From positions 88,637,529-88,701,528 of the forward strand of contig CM043959.1 in the NCBI GenBank assembly GCA_014529385.2: a stretch of 64,000 nucleotides of DNA, in the 5' to 3' direction. The notes below the pieces were generated by a model. That model did no database searches and was not told the DNA's origin. It saw nothing but the letters and a program-made list of their open reading frames with translations. Shown piece by piece: positions 45,293 to 56,634 of the stretch. The DNA is from Adiantum capillus-veneris (lineage: Eukaryota; Streptophyta; Polypodiopsida; Polypodiales; Pteridaceae). Within the stretch, counting starts at the first letter, position 1. Each line of letters begins with the position of its first letter. Both the position numbers and the translations under genes were made by a program.

Positions 45293-45832
45293 GTGATGTA
45301 AAAATCAACGTGTAGCTCTCCTCGTGGGCGACACGCTGCTGCTCTCCGTTTGCGATTTCGACCATCGTAGCTCTTGTAGCACACACACACACACACACAC
45401 TCTCACTCTCTCGCAGTCTCCAGTCGACGCAAAAGATAAGATTATTAGAAGTCACCGTACAAAGCTTTAGGTTTTGGTTTATATACTAAGCCTTAGAAAA
45501 CCTAATGTCCGGTGAAAATGACCTGATTTGTCCCTAGGCTTCTATAGAGCTTAATTACAACACCATGAGCTGGCTTTGCTCATCCAACAAGCATCTGCGA
45601 CCAAAATACAATTGCCGACTTAAAATATGAAGTTCCTATAAACATTACAAAAGTGGCCGTAATGGCTCAAAATAATAATAACGAGATATTCGATGATGTC
45701 TATGAGCTTGTATCTTCACATTACAACATCCACCTTCATCTTCATCACTTCATCAACATCTTTATATAGAATCTTTGAGGAATCTTCATGGAATCTTTGT
45801 GGAAGCGTTGTTGAAAGGTTGACCTGTCAACA
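45293..45832 (-). repeat. Probable 3' LTR of the gag/protease element
   Basis: Plus strand TGATGTAAAAATC...GACCTGTCAACA. At its right edge the minus strand shows GTCGGGGACGACAAG, then GGAGGAGGAGAG, a purine tract like that of the chromovirus (which has GTCGAGGACGAC in the same place). An AC microsatellite is at 45379-45400. A matching second LTR was not found, so this call rests on edge motifs only. Confidence 0.45.
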
Positions 45833-48010
45833 CTCTCCTCCTCCGAATTCTTGTCGTCCCCGACAAGACCCTATGTTTGTAGTGGCCTTGACGAGTGCTT
45901 CATGTTTTGGTGTTGGTTGAAGCTTTTGTTGTTGCACGTTCTTCTACTAGATGCTTTCTATGTTGTAGAGTTACCTTTTTCTTGTACAGTGTAGTGGAAG
46001 CCATAGCTCTCCCCCTCCGATTGGTTCTTGTATCATGAATAGGTTGAGTGAGGTTTGTTGTTGCAACAAGTATTTATCTTGACAACTCTATATCTTTTGT
46101 TCTTTGGGTGTCATCCTGCATGTGTACCTGTAAACTTGAAGCCTTTTTGAATTTTTTCTGGGCCGCTCCCCTTTGATTTTCTAGTTGATGAGCATGTAGT
46201 TGTTTGGGGATGTCGTTGGTCTGCTTTTCTGTGTTTATATAAAAAATAAATGTGGCGTATATTACAAAATGAAGGTCTTAGATACCTAGATAGGACTAAA
46301 GGGAAAAAAACCCAGTGGGAAAAAAATGCCTTTAGCCACAACTAAATGTGAGGCTATATGTACTTATGTTTTGATGTAACCGAGTCAAAGTACTTATGGC
46401 CGTATGGCTACTATTATTGACTGGATATACATTGGATAAGTGTTACTAGCTTGAAGTCAGAGTCGTTGTTGTTGAGCAAATGCTTATGAAACCTGCTACC
46501 GCTTCGTCATCGTCATTTTGTTGTGTAAGTTCATGGGTGGAACACAAATCGTGTCAAATGCAAATGTCCAATGATGGTACATTATATATGCTTGCACAGA
46601 TAGATGCATGGGAAACAATATGTTGTGCGAGAAGAGTTTGAATGGGTGCTCCCAAGAGTGAATGTAGCTAGAGAAGCAAAAATATATTTGACTTCAAGAG
46701 CTACCGTTACTCACAAGAAGGGTTGTTGATGCTCGATGTTTTTTTCACTCTCCTCACTGTGTACATGTGCGTGAGTGTTTTGTGGATTACTCCGCCTCTC
46801 CACCAAATAAAATTGTTAGACTTTGACTCTTCTGCTCACCTATCTAGCATGGCGACTCAATTTTACAATATGCTCAACTCTTCCAGCTTGAGCTATAATC
46901 TAAATATCTAGACTCCTAGACCACAAAAAATATTAAGACATGAAGCTTGGGTATGACGCTTACTCATTTAGTGGCTTAGCTTCCCGAATCTTGACTCTTA
47001 TGCATGATTTTTATGGTGACGACTTACTCTCGGGAGCTTTCAACCAAATTCAAAACTCCCATCCTCAAAGAGAGGATTTGTAAAGGACCATACTTGCAAT
47101 ATTGGTTTCTTTTGCCGTACCTGGGTGACCTTGGTTGTCAAAATTTCTTTTTGTTGTTGTTGGTCCCTTGGTTGAGAAGATTGGCTCGCTCCATTCTCCG
47201 TAACACTTTGTCTATCATGTCTTGAGAGCTAGAGATGACTTCAATCTTCTTCGGTATGTGTTGTTCTTTTGGCACCCATTTGTATTTGCATCATGTGATT
47301 AGCATGTCTTTGCAGATATCCTTTGCCTTGACTGGGACATTGTCCTTGATTTGACTTCCATGAAATTGCGATTATTTTCAAGCTGAAGTCCTCTGATTGA
47401 AGAATGTCTACCTGTAATCTTTGGTAGCCAGATTCTCCGATTTCCTTGATAGTAACCTTGTGCTTGAAGAATTGTAGATGGAACTTCCCATGATGTTTTT
47501 GATGTCATATTAAGATGTACAAGAGTGCCATTTTTGGGATTATTTACCGATGAAGTACTATGTTGGTATGAAGGCCAACTGGATTTGAAATTTTCTGCAT
47601 ACCTTTGGCCAGCCTTGTTGGTTGGTCTCCTTTGGCGATATAAATATCAGCTTTTTTGCTTTTGGGGACGCTTGTTGAAACCTTTATCCACCACATAAGC
47701 CGAGGTTTGTGGTTTTGGTAACCAAAGTTTCTTTTGACCCTCATAATAGCCTGGCTCTTCTACGCTGTAGTGGGAGGCTGTCGATGTGTTTACCTTTCGT
47801 CAATTGGCTAGGATCATTTACCCATATTGGGTCCTTGACCTTTATTTATTCAGCTTTAATGTAGACCTTTCAAAACCTTTGGCGGCGGTGATCTCGCAGT
47901 GTAGGGTATTTCGGTTGAAAGATTTTCTTTGGAGTCTGCCTTTCATGTGGAAGCATGTGGTCAGTTGATATAGAAGCTCTGTCTTGAACTTTTCTGGGTT
48001 AGATTGAAGA
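45833..48010 (-). other. Non-coding or fully decayed 3' part of the gag/protease element
   Basis: Minus-strand frames are short (for example 47299-47508 and 47544-47744) and Lys/Gln-rich, with many stops. No reverse transcriptase, RNase H or integrase motif could be found on either strand. It may be decayed coding sequence or a long 3' region. Confidence 0.4.
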
Positions 48011-48013
48011 CTC

Positions 48014-48420
48014 TCATTTAAGGGGCTGCTTCTGTTGGTAGGACATTTGTGGGCTCATTTTGGCTTTGCCTTTGTAGGCAGCCGATAATCTTGGAGTGAT
48101 AGTAGGCTGGCTTTCTTGAGAGCTAGTCGTTATGACCATCATTGAAGATTCAGATTCTTCTTCAAGTGTTTTTGCCCATAGCTTGGACAAAATCAAATGT
48201 GTACTCATTTTGGAAGAATCCACTACTAGGAATTTGCCTTTAACTATCCTTGACCGTAGTTTAAGGGTAGCTTCTGCAATCCCCAAACTTGTGACCTTAA
48301 CTCCATTTGATAGGGATACCTGTACCTGAATTTCATACAGTTCTGGCTTATCTAGAAGTAACCACAACCCATAAGACATGACATTAGTCGTGGCGTGAGA
48401 TCTATCTTTGCTATAAAATT
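48014..48420 (-). pseudogene. Retropepsin-like aspartic protease, frameshifted
   Basis: After the Gag-like frame ends near 48355, a shifted frame reads ATTNVMSYGLW, SNGVKVTSLGIAEATLKLR and GKFLVVDSS...THLILSKLW. This is the order of a retroviral-type protease: D-S/T-G-A-x-x-N-V-M, then xLGxxxxxL, then FLVxD, then LILxxxW. The catalytic Asp-Ser-Gly is disrupted by the frame change near 48395. It would process the neighbouring Gag-like protein. Confidence 0.55.
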
Positions 48421-50797
48421 GAATTTAAGTTTCTCATGCGCATCCAATGAGAATTTAATCTTCTTGTTGGCTACCAAGTAACTAATGTCCTCTTTGCTTT
48501 TGGTACTTGTCTTGGACTTTTGTGCCTTGGAAGCTTTGTCATCCTCTTGTATGTTCAACTTCTTTGTCATTTGACTGGTTGTAGCATGTCCCAAGTGCTT
48601 ACTATCTTCTGATCTATAGCTTTGGGGAAGGTCCATAGCCTGAGCTGCTTGTTGGTCTTCATTGCTAGTTTCTGACTGTGACGCCTTGATTCTTGATTTC
48701 AGAAGCTCTCTATCACTATTTACTTCTTCTAGCACTTGAAGGTCATTCAATGGTGACTTTTCTTCTTGGAAATCTTTTGAAGCTTGTATAGCAGGATGTT
48801 GAGGTTGACTGTCTTTTTCTGATGCAATGGTCACCGTGGCCTTTGGTTCCCATTGTTCCATGGGTTTTTGTAGAGTCTCTTCTCGAAAATATTCATTCAT
48901 ATCCTGCATTGCTTGTCCTTGGTAGTCAATTTTGAAGTCGGTCATTTCCCTTTCTTTTGTGGGTTCTAAAACTTCAGCTACATCTTCTTTTAGCTTCTTT
49001 TGCTCTTTGATTTCTTCAATCATCCTTGTAGAGTCTACAGTAGAGGAATCCTCTTGTAGAATTTCAGCTTCATCCATTGATTCAACTTGCATGTCTTTGT
49101 CTCGTGAGGTGACACTAAGTTTTGTTGTTACCTCTGCCACCTATTTTTGGGTTTGCTTACCATCTTCAAAATCTTGGCTTCTTTTTCTCTTAAACTTTGA
49201 ACTGAGAGCTTCATCTTCATCACCTTGTGGATGCTTTGACTTGTCCTCACTGAGGTTCTTTAAGCTATCTTGAATCAGCTGCTTCAATTGATCTTTTTTG
49301 AAAGCTTGATTCTCTATGATAATGTTGTTGACACCCTTGACTTCAAGCAACTATGTCTTGAGCCTATCTTTTGTGCTTTGCGATAAGATCTGCTTCTTTT
49401 CTGGAGATCTCGTTGGGGATTCTTGCTTCCGTTCCCTTGTTGTCACTGTCTGAACTTTGCTCTTTTGGCTTGTTACCTCTTCTTTTCCATGTAGAGCTTT
49501 GCTGGGCAGCCCTTCACTAAATGACCAATGGCACATTGGTTGCAATATGTCGCTATCTCAACATGTGCACCCTTTGGACGAGGCAACTCTCCATAATACT
49601 GTTGATCATGGACGTGTGGTATCTAGATACAAATATGACCTCTTCTTTGCATGCATGAACCTGGAGATTATGACTGACTTAGGTGTATCCACTGGCTTTG
49701 TCTCTTTATCCTCCATCGTCTTGTCTTTGAGAAGCTGAAAATAACTTCCATTATTGCTTGCATACAAGATCAAATCACTATCCATGCTTTCTAGCAGTCG
49801 CAATTCTAATTCTTCCATCAGCATATGATCTTTGACGTGGGGCTTCTGCATAGCCTTAGGGCTATGTTTCTGGGATGATTTTGGCGAGGTTTGCACCGAG
49901 GGTGAAGATCGAACCAAATCTTTGTTTTCTGTTTCCTTGGATGGTGCTTCTGGACGGGGTCCAAGTATGTGACTTACAAGTTGCCCACAAATGCTAAACT
50001 CATCCATATTTTTCACATTGGCTATTTCATAGTACCTACCGTATTTGTCGACCACAATGACATCTTGACTTGACCTTCTACATTTGGCATTGTGAATTTC
50101 CGGTGGTCTCTCCTCCGGCTCGGCATCTTCCAATGCTTCTTGAAATTCCGCTTGGGCTCCTGAAAAGGGCACTGCTTCTTGTAAAACTGGACTTCTTAAT
50201 CCCACTTTTGAAGAGATAAGGTCTCTTTGTTGTGTTTGAACTCCCCCCCATCCGAGAGGGTTCCATATCTGATGTTGGCATTTGTTTAATGCATGATGAT
50301 ATGACTTGTTGTGCTCTGTTAAGTAGCTCTTGAGATCGAGCTAGTTCTTTTTGAAGTTGTGTTATCTTCATAGCTGGTACTTTCGGCGTATTTCCTGTTT
50401 GTGAAATTTGGTGTGTTTGTGCTTTGTCTTGTGCTGGCGCGGTGCACGAGACTTGTGCCGTGTCTTTCCATGTTGTGCCTTGTGTTGTGCCACTCATTTG
50501 TGCAGTGACAGCTTTAGTTATTAACTCTTATAGCTGTGTATCAAGAGGTAAAGCCATGACTAGATGATAAAAATTACCACCTTCAGATTTGTAGTCTTCC
50601 CCTCTTGATCCAAATATTTCAGTTGCAAAATATTGGTTACTCTCTGTAGGAACTTCATGATTTGTAGCAGCTTTGTAGTAGCGACCGTCCTCATCTACAT
50701 AGAGGGTACCAATTTGCCGTTTCCCATCTTGAGCTTTGTATAAAAAAATACTTGGAGGATATGCGTAGAGTTCTGTAAGTTGATCCTTGTACAACAT
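48352..50797 (-). pseudogene. Gag-like polyprotein with a three-fold GRYY-type motif and a zinc knuckle
   Basis: A chain of minus-strand frames: 50528-50797, 50078-50497, 49606-50205, then 49351-49545, 49141-49350 and 48352-49140. A motif recurs three times: YVDEDGRYYKAAT (about 50651-50712), VVDKYGRYYEIAN (about 50019-50062) and LYASNNGSYFQLL (about 49729-49773). A zinc-knuckle-like CNQCAIGHLVKGC (C-x2-C-x3-H-x4-C, one residue short of the normal spacing) is at about 49505-49543. A long Lys/Glu/Ser-rich region follows, then the protease-like part. I do not know the family. Confidence 0.5.
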
Positions 50798-50989
50798 TTC
50801 TATCTCATTGTCGATGTATTTTTTGTGCCTCCCTTGCTTGCCAAGGCTGATACTGACTTGTTTGGCTCCTTGCTTTTCCTAGAGCTTTTTTGCAGGCCTC
50901 GATCTATTGGAAGCACTGTGATAAGTTATGCAGCTTACCACTATACTGCAACGACTGCTCCCTTCGTAGCGATTCTTGAGTCGAGCTAA

Positions 50990-51949
50990 CCTGTGTTCAC
51001 TTTAGCACACAATCTGCAAAATTCTATTTAGCTGGCAAACTTTTTCACAATGAATGCAAAAATTCTTGATGTGCCTTTGACGGCCACACTTGTTCCGTGG
51101 GCTCGGAAGTGACTTTCAAGTTGGCTTTTAGCTGAACTAAACTTAAGCTAGCACAAGAGAATTATGCACAAGTTGCAATGATTTGGTAGCAAAAATCTTG
51201 TGTTAAAGTTCTCCAAAACTTGCGAATGTTGTTGCAAAATCAAGAGTCCTTGTGTATGGTCTTACTACTACTAGATTTTTGTATGGACACTCAAATTTTA
51301 CACTAGGCCGTAGTTAACTTTTACACCTTCCCGCGGGTGACCAATGGCTTTCCCAAAAGATAATTTCAATCTGCTAACTTAGCAGTCTTTAATGGTCAAT
51401 TAGAAGGCCTAGAGACCAAATCTGGTTTCAAATTTCAACTTCCCGATGATGAAAATCTCACATGCACTTGTGTCCACTCTAGGTCAATTTGAGCAGTCTG
51501 TTCCAGAGCCTGGGTTGACTCTAGCCGATGACCTCGCTTATGGCTCACTAGCTCCTCTCCTTGGGAAAAGTCAAAACTGTGTTCAAAATCGTGACCGTTT
51601 TCTCACAATTCTTTCGAACTGTAGGTTTTAGACACTCCTGACTTCCGGATGCATTTTGAGGCCTTAAACGATGTTTTTTTTTCAAAGTTGACCTAAACGG
51701 TTGCCAAAGTCATACACTTAGTTCAAGTTCTGCTCTAAGATCTGTAGTGTCGCTCTCAAGCTACGTTTTGATATAAAAACCTTTCCAATCCAATACCGTT
51801 CGTGCAAGTTATGGCCAGAATATTGAAATACAGTTTGGAATGGTCAAAATGATCCAAATTCAATTTTAAAAGAAGATTTGGGATCTCTGTGACACTGTGA
51901 ACACCCCTGTATGGTCAAAATTACAGTTGGACCCTAAAACTGGCCTGGA
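50990..51949. other. Stretch without a recognised gene
   Basis: No coding region or terminal repeat could be supported. It lies between the gag/protease element and the satellite array and may hold the missing 5' end of that element. From about 51640 the wording resembles degenerate satellite units. Confidence 0.4.
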
Positions 51950-54197
51950 GACATCCTATGGGTAGGATGTCTCTTTGCTCAGAATTGAATAAAATTTGGT
52001 CCAGAGACTCCCCTTGGTGAGTTGAACTCATAGGTATCCTCACTTTTTGTTTTTGACACCTCTAGGTTGGTCAAATGCTCAAGAATCTGTTTCAGAAGCT
52101 GGATACTCTATCAGCTGTTTTTTCAAGTCAAATGAGCTCCAAATTGGAGCAAAATTGATTGGCACGCTTATAAGACGCTATGAAACACTTTGGTATTGTC
52201 AAATGTTGGTCTAGGGTCCAAAATCATGCAGGAAACATCCTACGGGTAGGATGTCTTTTTGTTCAGAATTGGCCCAAATTTGAACCCTAGATTCCCCTTG
52301 AGTCAAGCAACCCAATGCTATGCTCAGAATTGAATTTGGATGCCAAAAGGTCAAGATTTGGGCTGCATAAGCTTCTGGTGCACTCAGAGGGTAGGATGTC
52401 TTTTTCCAAGAGCAAATGATGTCCAAATGACTTGAAACTTGATGGCTGAGCTTAATAGGACATGATAAACAATTGTATGAGGTCAAAATCTCCCCAGAAG
52501 TTCATTTAGCACCTGGAGACATCCTACAGGTAGGATGTCTTTTTGCTTAGATTTGGCCAAAATTTGAACCACAAATTCCCCTGGAGTCTAACAACACACT
52601 TGTATGCTCAAAATTTCAATTGGACCTAAAAATGACCTTGACACATCCTACGGGTAGGATGTATTTTTGCTCAGATTTAGCCCAAAATTGAATCCAAGGT
52701 TCCCCTTGATGTGCTAAACACACAACTATTCTCACTTTTTGATTCTGACACTTGTAGGTTGGTCAAATGATCAAGTATTTGTTTCAGAAGCCAAATGTCC
52801 GATCTGGTGAATTTTCAAGTCAGATCAGCTCCAAATTGGACCAAACTTGACTAGCACGCTTATATAAGGCTATACAACACTATGGTATGGTCATAGTGGG
52901 GTTTTGGCCTCAAAATCATGGAAGGGACATCCTACGGGTAGGATGTCTATTTGCTTAGAATTGGCCCAAATTTGAACCTAAGACTCTCCTTGTGTCCAAC
53001 AACCCAACGGTATGCTCTGATTTGGGTTTGGATGCCAAAAGCTCCCAAAGCTGGCTATTCTTGCCTTTGTCTGGTACAAAACGCTAAAATTCGCTTAGTC
53101 TTCAATTTAACTCATTCGACTGAGATGAAACTTGTCACATACACTCAATACAACATTTAGAACATGCATATGATGTCAACTTATGGTTTGGTCTCAAAAT
53201 CACCCCTTGTACACAATTTGGGTAGGATGTCTGGCAATTCTCGTCTTTTGCCTTTAATCTGTCAAAATAAGGTCAAATTCCTGGTTTGAGAGTGTAAAGA
53301 GGGTAAAACCTACCTTCTAAACACTCTAGTGACCTCAAAATTGCAAAATTATGCCCAGATCACCCTGTAGACATCCTATGGGTAGGATGTCTACTGCCTA
53401 TTTTTCAGATTGAAGTGCTCATGATGCTTCCTTATGGTCACAGTAAGTGCTGGTAAGCTCCACAAATGAAAAAAAATGTGCAAAAATCACTCACTTCAAG
53501 CACTTAATGAATTTTTTACGTTTTTTTTTACTCCGCCTTTTGGCTTTTGGTCAACCAAAATATGGAAAAACACTCAAGTCAACATGTTTCTAGGGTAAAA
53601 CCTACCCTCTGAACACATTGGTGGTCTCAGAATTCCCAAATTCCTGCCCCAAAACCCCCTGGAGACATACTACGCCCTAATTGTTTCTGCTCAGAATTAA
53701 GCAAGATCTGGTTCAAAGGTTCCCCTTGAGCCTAGCAACACCTTGGTATGCTCAAAATTTCATTTGAATGTCAAAATCACTCCAAACAAGCACTTTATGA
53801 ATTTTTTTCTTTCTGACTCCGCCTTTTGGCTTTTGGTCAACCAAAAACATGGGAAAACACTCAACTCAACACGTTCTACGGGTAAAACCTACCCTCTGAA
53901 CACACTGGTGGTCTCAAAATTCCCAAATTCCTGCCCAAAAACCCCCTAGAGACATACTACGCCCAAAATTTTTTTTGATCAGAATGAAGTAAAATCTGGT
54001 TCAAAGGTTCCCCTTGAGTCTAGCAACACCTTGGTATGCTCAGAATTTCATTTGAATGTCAAAATCATCCAAAACGGCTCTTCCGGGCACAATCTTTCCA
54101 AAAATGCTAAAGTCCACTTCACCCTAGTGTAACCCCAGTGTAGCAACACCTTGGTATGCTCATAATTTCATTTGAATGTCAAAATCATCCAAAACGG
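51950..54197 (+). repeat. Palindrome-bearing satellite array (about 284-290 bp period), left part
   Basis: The inverted repeat GACATCCTAC, two bases, GTAGGATGTC recurs with small changes at 51950, 52234, 52518, 52642, 52926 and 53370. Half sites are at 52391 and 53220, and derived forms (GACATACTACGCCC) at 53661 and 53951. Spacing is exactly 284 bases in three intervals and about 289-290 in two others. Flanking words repeat too: TTGCTCAGAATTGG, GGTTCCCCTTGAG, CTAGCAACACCTTGG, TTTTGGTCAACCAAAA. The array is degenerate and non-coding. It is interrupted by the Tat element and resumes at 63469. Confidence 0.85.
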
Positions 54198-55392
54198 TGA
54201 TGGGGGCTTTTCACAAGCCAAGCTCCCATACCCCTCTTCTCTCGTCCCCACCCCATGAAAACCCCCTCTTAGGGAGGGAGTGATAAAAGAAATTGGAAAA
54301 AGTAAGAAAAAAATAAAGTATGATTATGTAAATATATGATAAAGGTAAAATAGGCCACCTCATGCCTGCGGGACAGCCCATCCCCACCTTGCCTCCCTTT
54401 TCTTCACTGTTGCCCCGCCGTGTGTCCCTTTTCCTCTCCTCCACTCAAAAGGTCAACCCCCTCTCTCTTCCCCTTGTCCTTTCTCCTTTCTCTCTCCCCT
54501 CAAGCTACCCCACCTCTCACCAATAATGCATTCTAACTCACCAATAATGCACCCTAACTCACATGCAACTTACCCTATCTTCCAAAATAGTATACCCCAC
54601 CCCCCCCTTTCTCTCTCCTATCATATCCCATGACCCAAATACACCCCCCTCTCTCTAAAGGGCGCCATGTCTCTTGTCTTGTAGCTAAATAACCTCCCCC
54701 ACACTCACACACACTCAGTTTCACTAAAAAAGGTGCCCACAGACCCATCCCCACCCGGTGGTTACCTGATTTTTCTTGTGTTCACACACATCTGCACACA
54801 AATTCACCTCTGAACACACTCCTCTCTCTCCCCTCTTGTAATTAATTTATTCTCCATGTCACCTCTCACTTTTTTTCATCAACCCATCTCTCTCTCTCTT
54901 AGTCTCTCTCTCATGAGACTGCTGTTCTGGCACATATATACACAGCCAGACAAGTGGGGCCCACAGGCACATGGCCTATGTAGATAATGATTTCTTCATT
55001 TCTAAATTCTAGAATTTCTCCCCCCCCTCCTCCCTTATATAAAGAGGGGTCACCATCACACAAAAACACACAACATCACCAAAGAACACACTATGCACTG
55101 TGTGTGCCTAGTGCACACACACCCACACCCACACCATCACCGCAATCACCATGCTTGTCTTGAGCATGACCTCTACACCCTTGGCTATGGAAGATGAAGG
55201 GCAACTAAATGAAGGATGATGGCCATAATCCTCGTGCGAGTCTTCGCCATCAACTCCCACCTATCCGCCATGTGCTCTACCACTCTCTCCCTTCTCATTC
55301 CCCTACCCTATGCTCCCCATTTCATCGCCTAATTCTCTAAATAAAGCTTGAGGTTTTGTGAGTATGTTTTCTTGCAATGTTTTACCCATGTG

Positions 55393-55413
55393 AGGTGTGC
55401 GGAATCGCCACCT
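55393..55413 (+). promoter_or_regulatory. R/U5 hairpin 1, Tat 5' LTR
   Basis: AGGTG, T, GCG-GAAT-CGC, CACCT. Outer and inner stems pair fully. The same sequence is in the 3' LTR at 63113-63133. Confidence 0.65.
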
Positions 55414-55448
55414 AGTCTTGTGTTTTGGAGTGAGCTTGTGTATATGTG

Positions 55449-55473
55449 AAGGATGTGCGGATTCGCCATCCTT
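55449..55473 (+). promoter_or_regulatory. R/U5 hairpin 2, Tat 5' LTR
   Basis: AAGGATG, T, GCG-GATT-CGC, CATCCTT: a 7-bp outer stem. Relative to hairpin 1, an A replaces G on the left and T replaces C on the right, so pairing is kept. The 3' LTR copy (63169-63193) has AAGGGTG, keeping a G-T pair. Confidence 0.68.
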
Positions 55474-55511
55474 TTGTGATGCCTAAGTACTAAGCCGCTA
55501 TACCCGCTCCC

Positions 55512-55512
<1 letters not shown>

Positions 55513-55563
<51 letters not shown>
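55513..55563 (+). repeat. (CT)n microsatellite in the Tat 5' LTR
   Basis: About 25 CT units; the 3' LTR has only about 10 (63234-63256). This accounts for most of the LTR length difference. Confidence 0.95.
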
Positions 55564-55567
<4 letters not shown>

Positions 55568-55776
55568 GATCTCATTCCCTTTCCTTTTCATCATTACTCG
55601 CAAGCATCCATCTCTCTTGGATGAAAACTTTGTTATGGTGGTGTGTTGTTTGCGTCCTAGCCGCTGAAGCTAGGTGGTGCCCCCTGTTTGCTTTACCATG
55701 ACAGGCTCGAGGCGCGCCATTCGATCCCCGGTGTTTTAGAGGCCGTCGAGGTTCGGGGTTCGCTTTGCTCCCGTCA

Positions 55777-55796
55777 TTTGGTGCCCCCACTGAGGA
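55777..55796 (+). other. Tat element primer-binding site
   Basis: TTTGGTGCCCCCACTGAGGA follows the LTR; TGGTGCCCCCAC would pair with a tRNA 3' end. I cannot name the tRNA. Confidence 0.6.
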
Positions 55797-55849
55797 TCTT
55801 TTCATGAAACCCTTCAGTTTACAAGACTGAAACCCTTAAACTATTGTGA

Positions 55850-56551
55850 ATGGATGAATGGCTAGCAGGATTTGCTAATTGGACGATAGAAGAAGAAGAG
55901 CTCCAAGCACAACTAGACGAACTACGCATCTGCATCGAAGCTCGAGTGCCAGGCGTAACGGTAATCGATTTGCAGTGGGAGAGTCAACCAACACGCCAAA
56001 CCCAGTGGATATACATAGGCCAAGTGCCAAGAAGAAGAAGGAGAAGGTCGAAACCATGTCCGCAACCTACAACCAACCCACAACAACAAAATGGAAGGAG
56101 CTCTACACAATAGAGAATCAACACTATTCTACTTTGAGAATCGGGTAACTCAAGTCATCGAGGTAATTATCACAGTCAGTTTTCAAGTCGCATCTGATGC
56201 TGCAGCACAGATAACGGAAGCATTAGTTCACACTCTCACTAGAGAAACTAGGAATCTACTGAGTTTGTTTCAGGAAAGAACACCATCCTCTCCCACAAGC
56301 TTGGAGAGTGACTAAGCACCTCTAAGCTTCACATGAATCAGTACAACCTACCTCAAGACAGATCACACATACCAACACGTGTACGCTCAATCAAGGTAAT
56401 ACTGGATTTGAAGGCTCACTACCAGCACGTCATTGACACCATGCCGGGTGGGGAGCGGTTTTTGGAGGTTCTGGCATCAGATCAACCATTTGTCTTACCT
56501 TTGGTGCAAGGCAATGTACCGCTTGAAGTTTTAATCTATGTCCTAGTATAA
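55850..56551 (+). pseudogene. Leader open frames upstream of Gag (possible ORF1 remnant)
   Basis: Three partly overlapping frames lie between the primer site and Gag. 55850-56113 begins MDEWLAGFANWTIEEEELQA. 56091-56315 contains VASDAAAQITEALVHTLTRE. 56333-56551 contains ERFLEVLASDQPFVLPLVQG. Their composition looks protein-like. Ogre elements of the Tat branch carry an extra ORF before Gag, so these may be a frameshifted counterpart. No domain is recognised. Confidence 0.4.
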
Positions 56552-56634
56552 GAGGGTATACACGCCTCCTTGTAAAGAAGAAAAAAACTTTTGCAAGTTA
56601 AGCAGTGTGTCTTTCTAGCTCTCTCTCAGTAATC

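Larger units (their letters stand above)
54198..55776 (+). repeat. Tat element 5' LTR (1579 bp)
   Basis: The TATA box TATATAAA is at 55036-55043. CA-rich leader, twin hairpins at 55393-55413 and 55449-55473, a CT microsatellite (about 55513-55562) and a CCTAGC/GCTAGG hairpin (55656-55674) follow before the end GCTCCCGTCA. The minus-strand frame at 54211-54444 is also present in the other LTR and is probably incidental. Confidence 0.95.

Noticed and set aside
54211-54444. 77-aa minus-strand frame duplicated at 61932-62165
   Set aside because: It is antisense within the Tat LTRs, with low-complexity composition.
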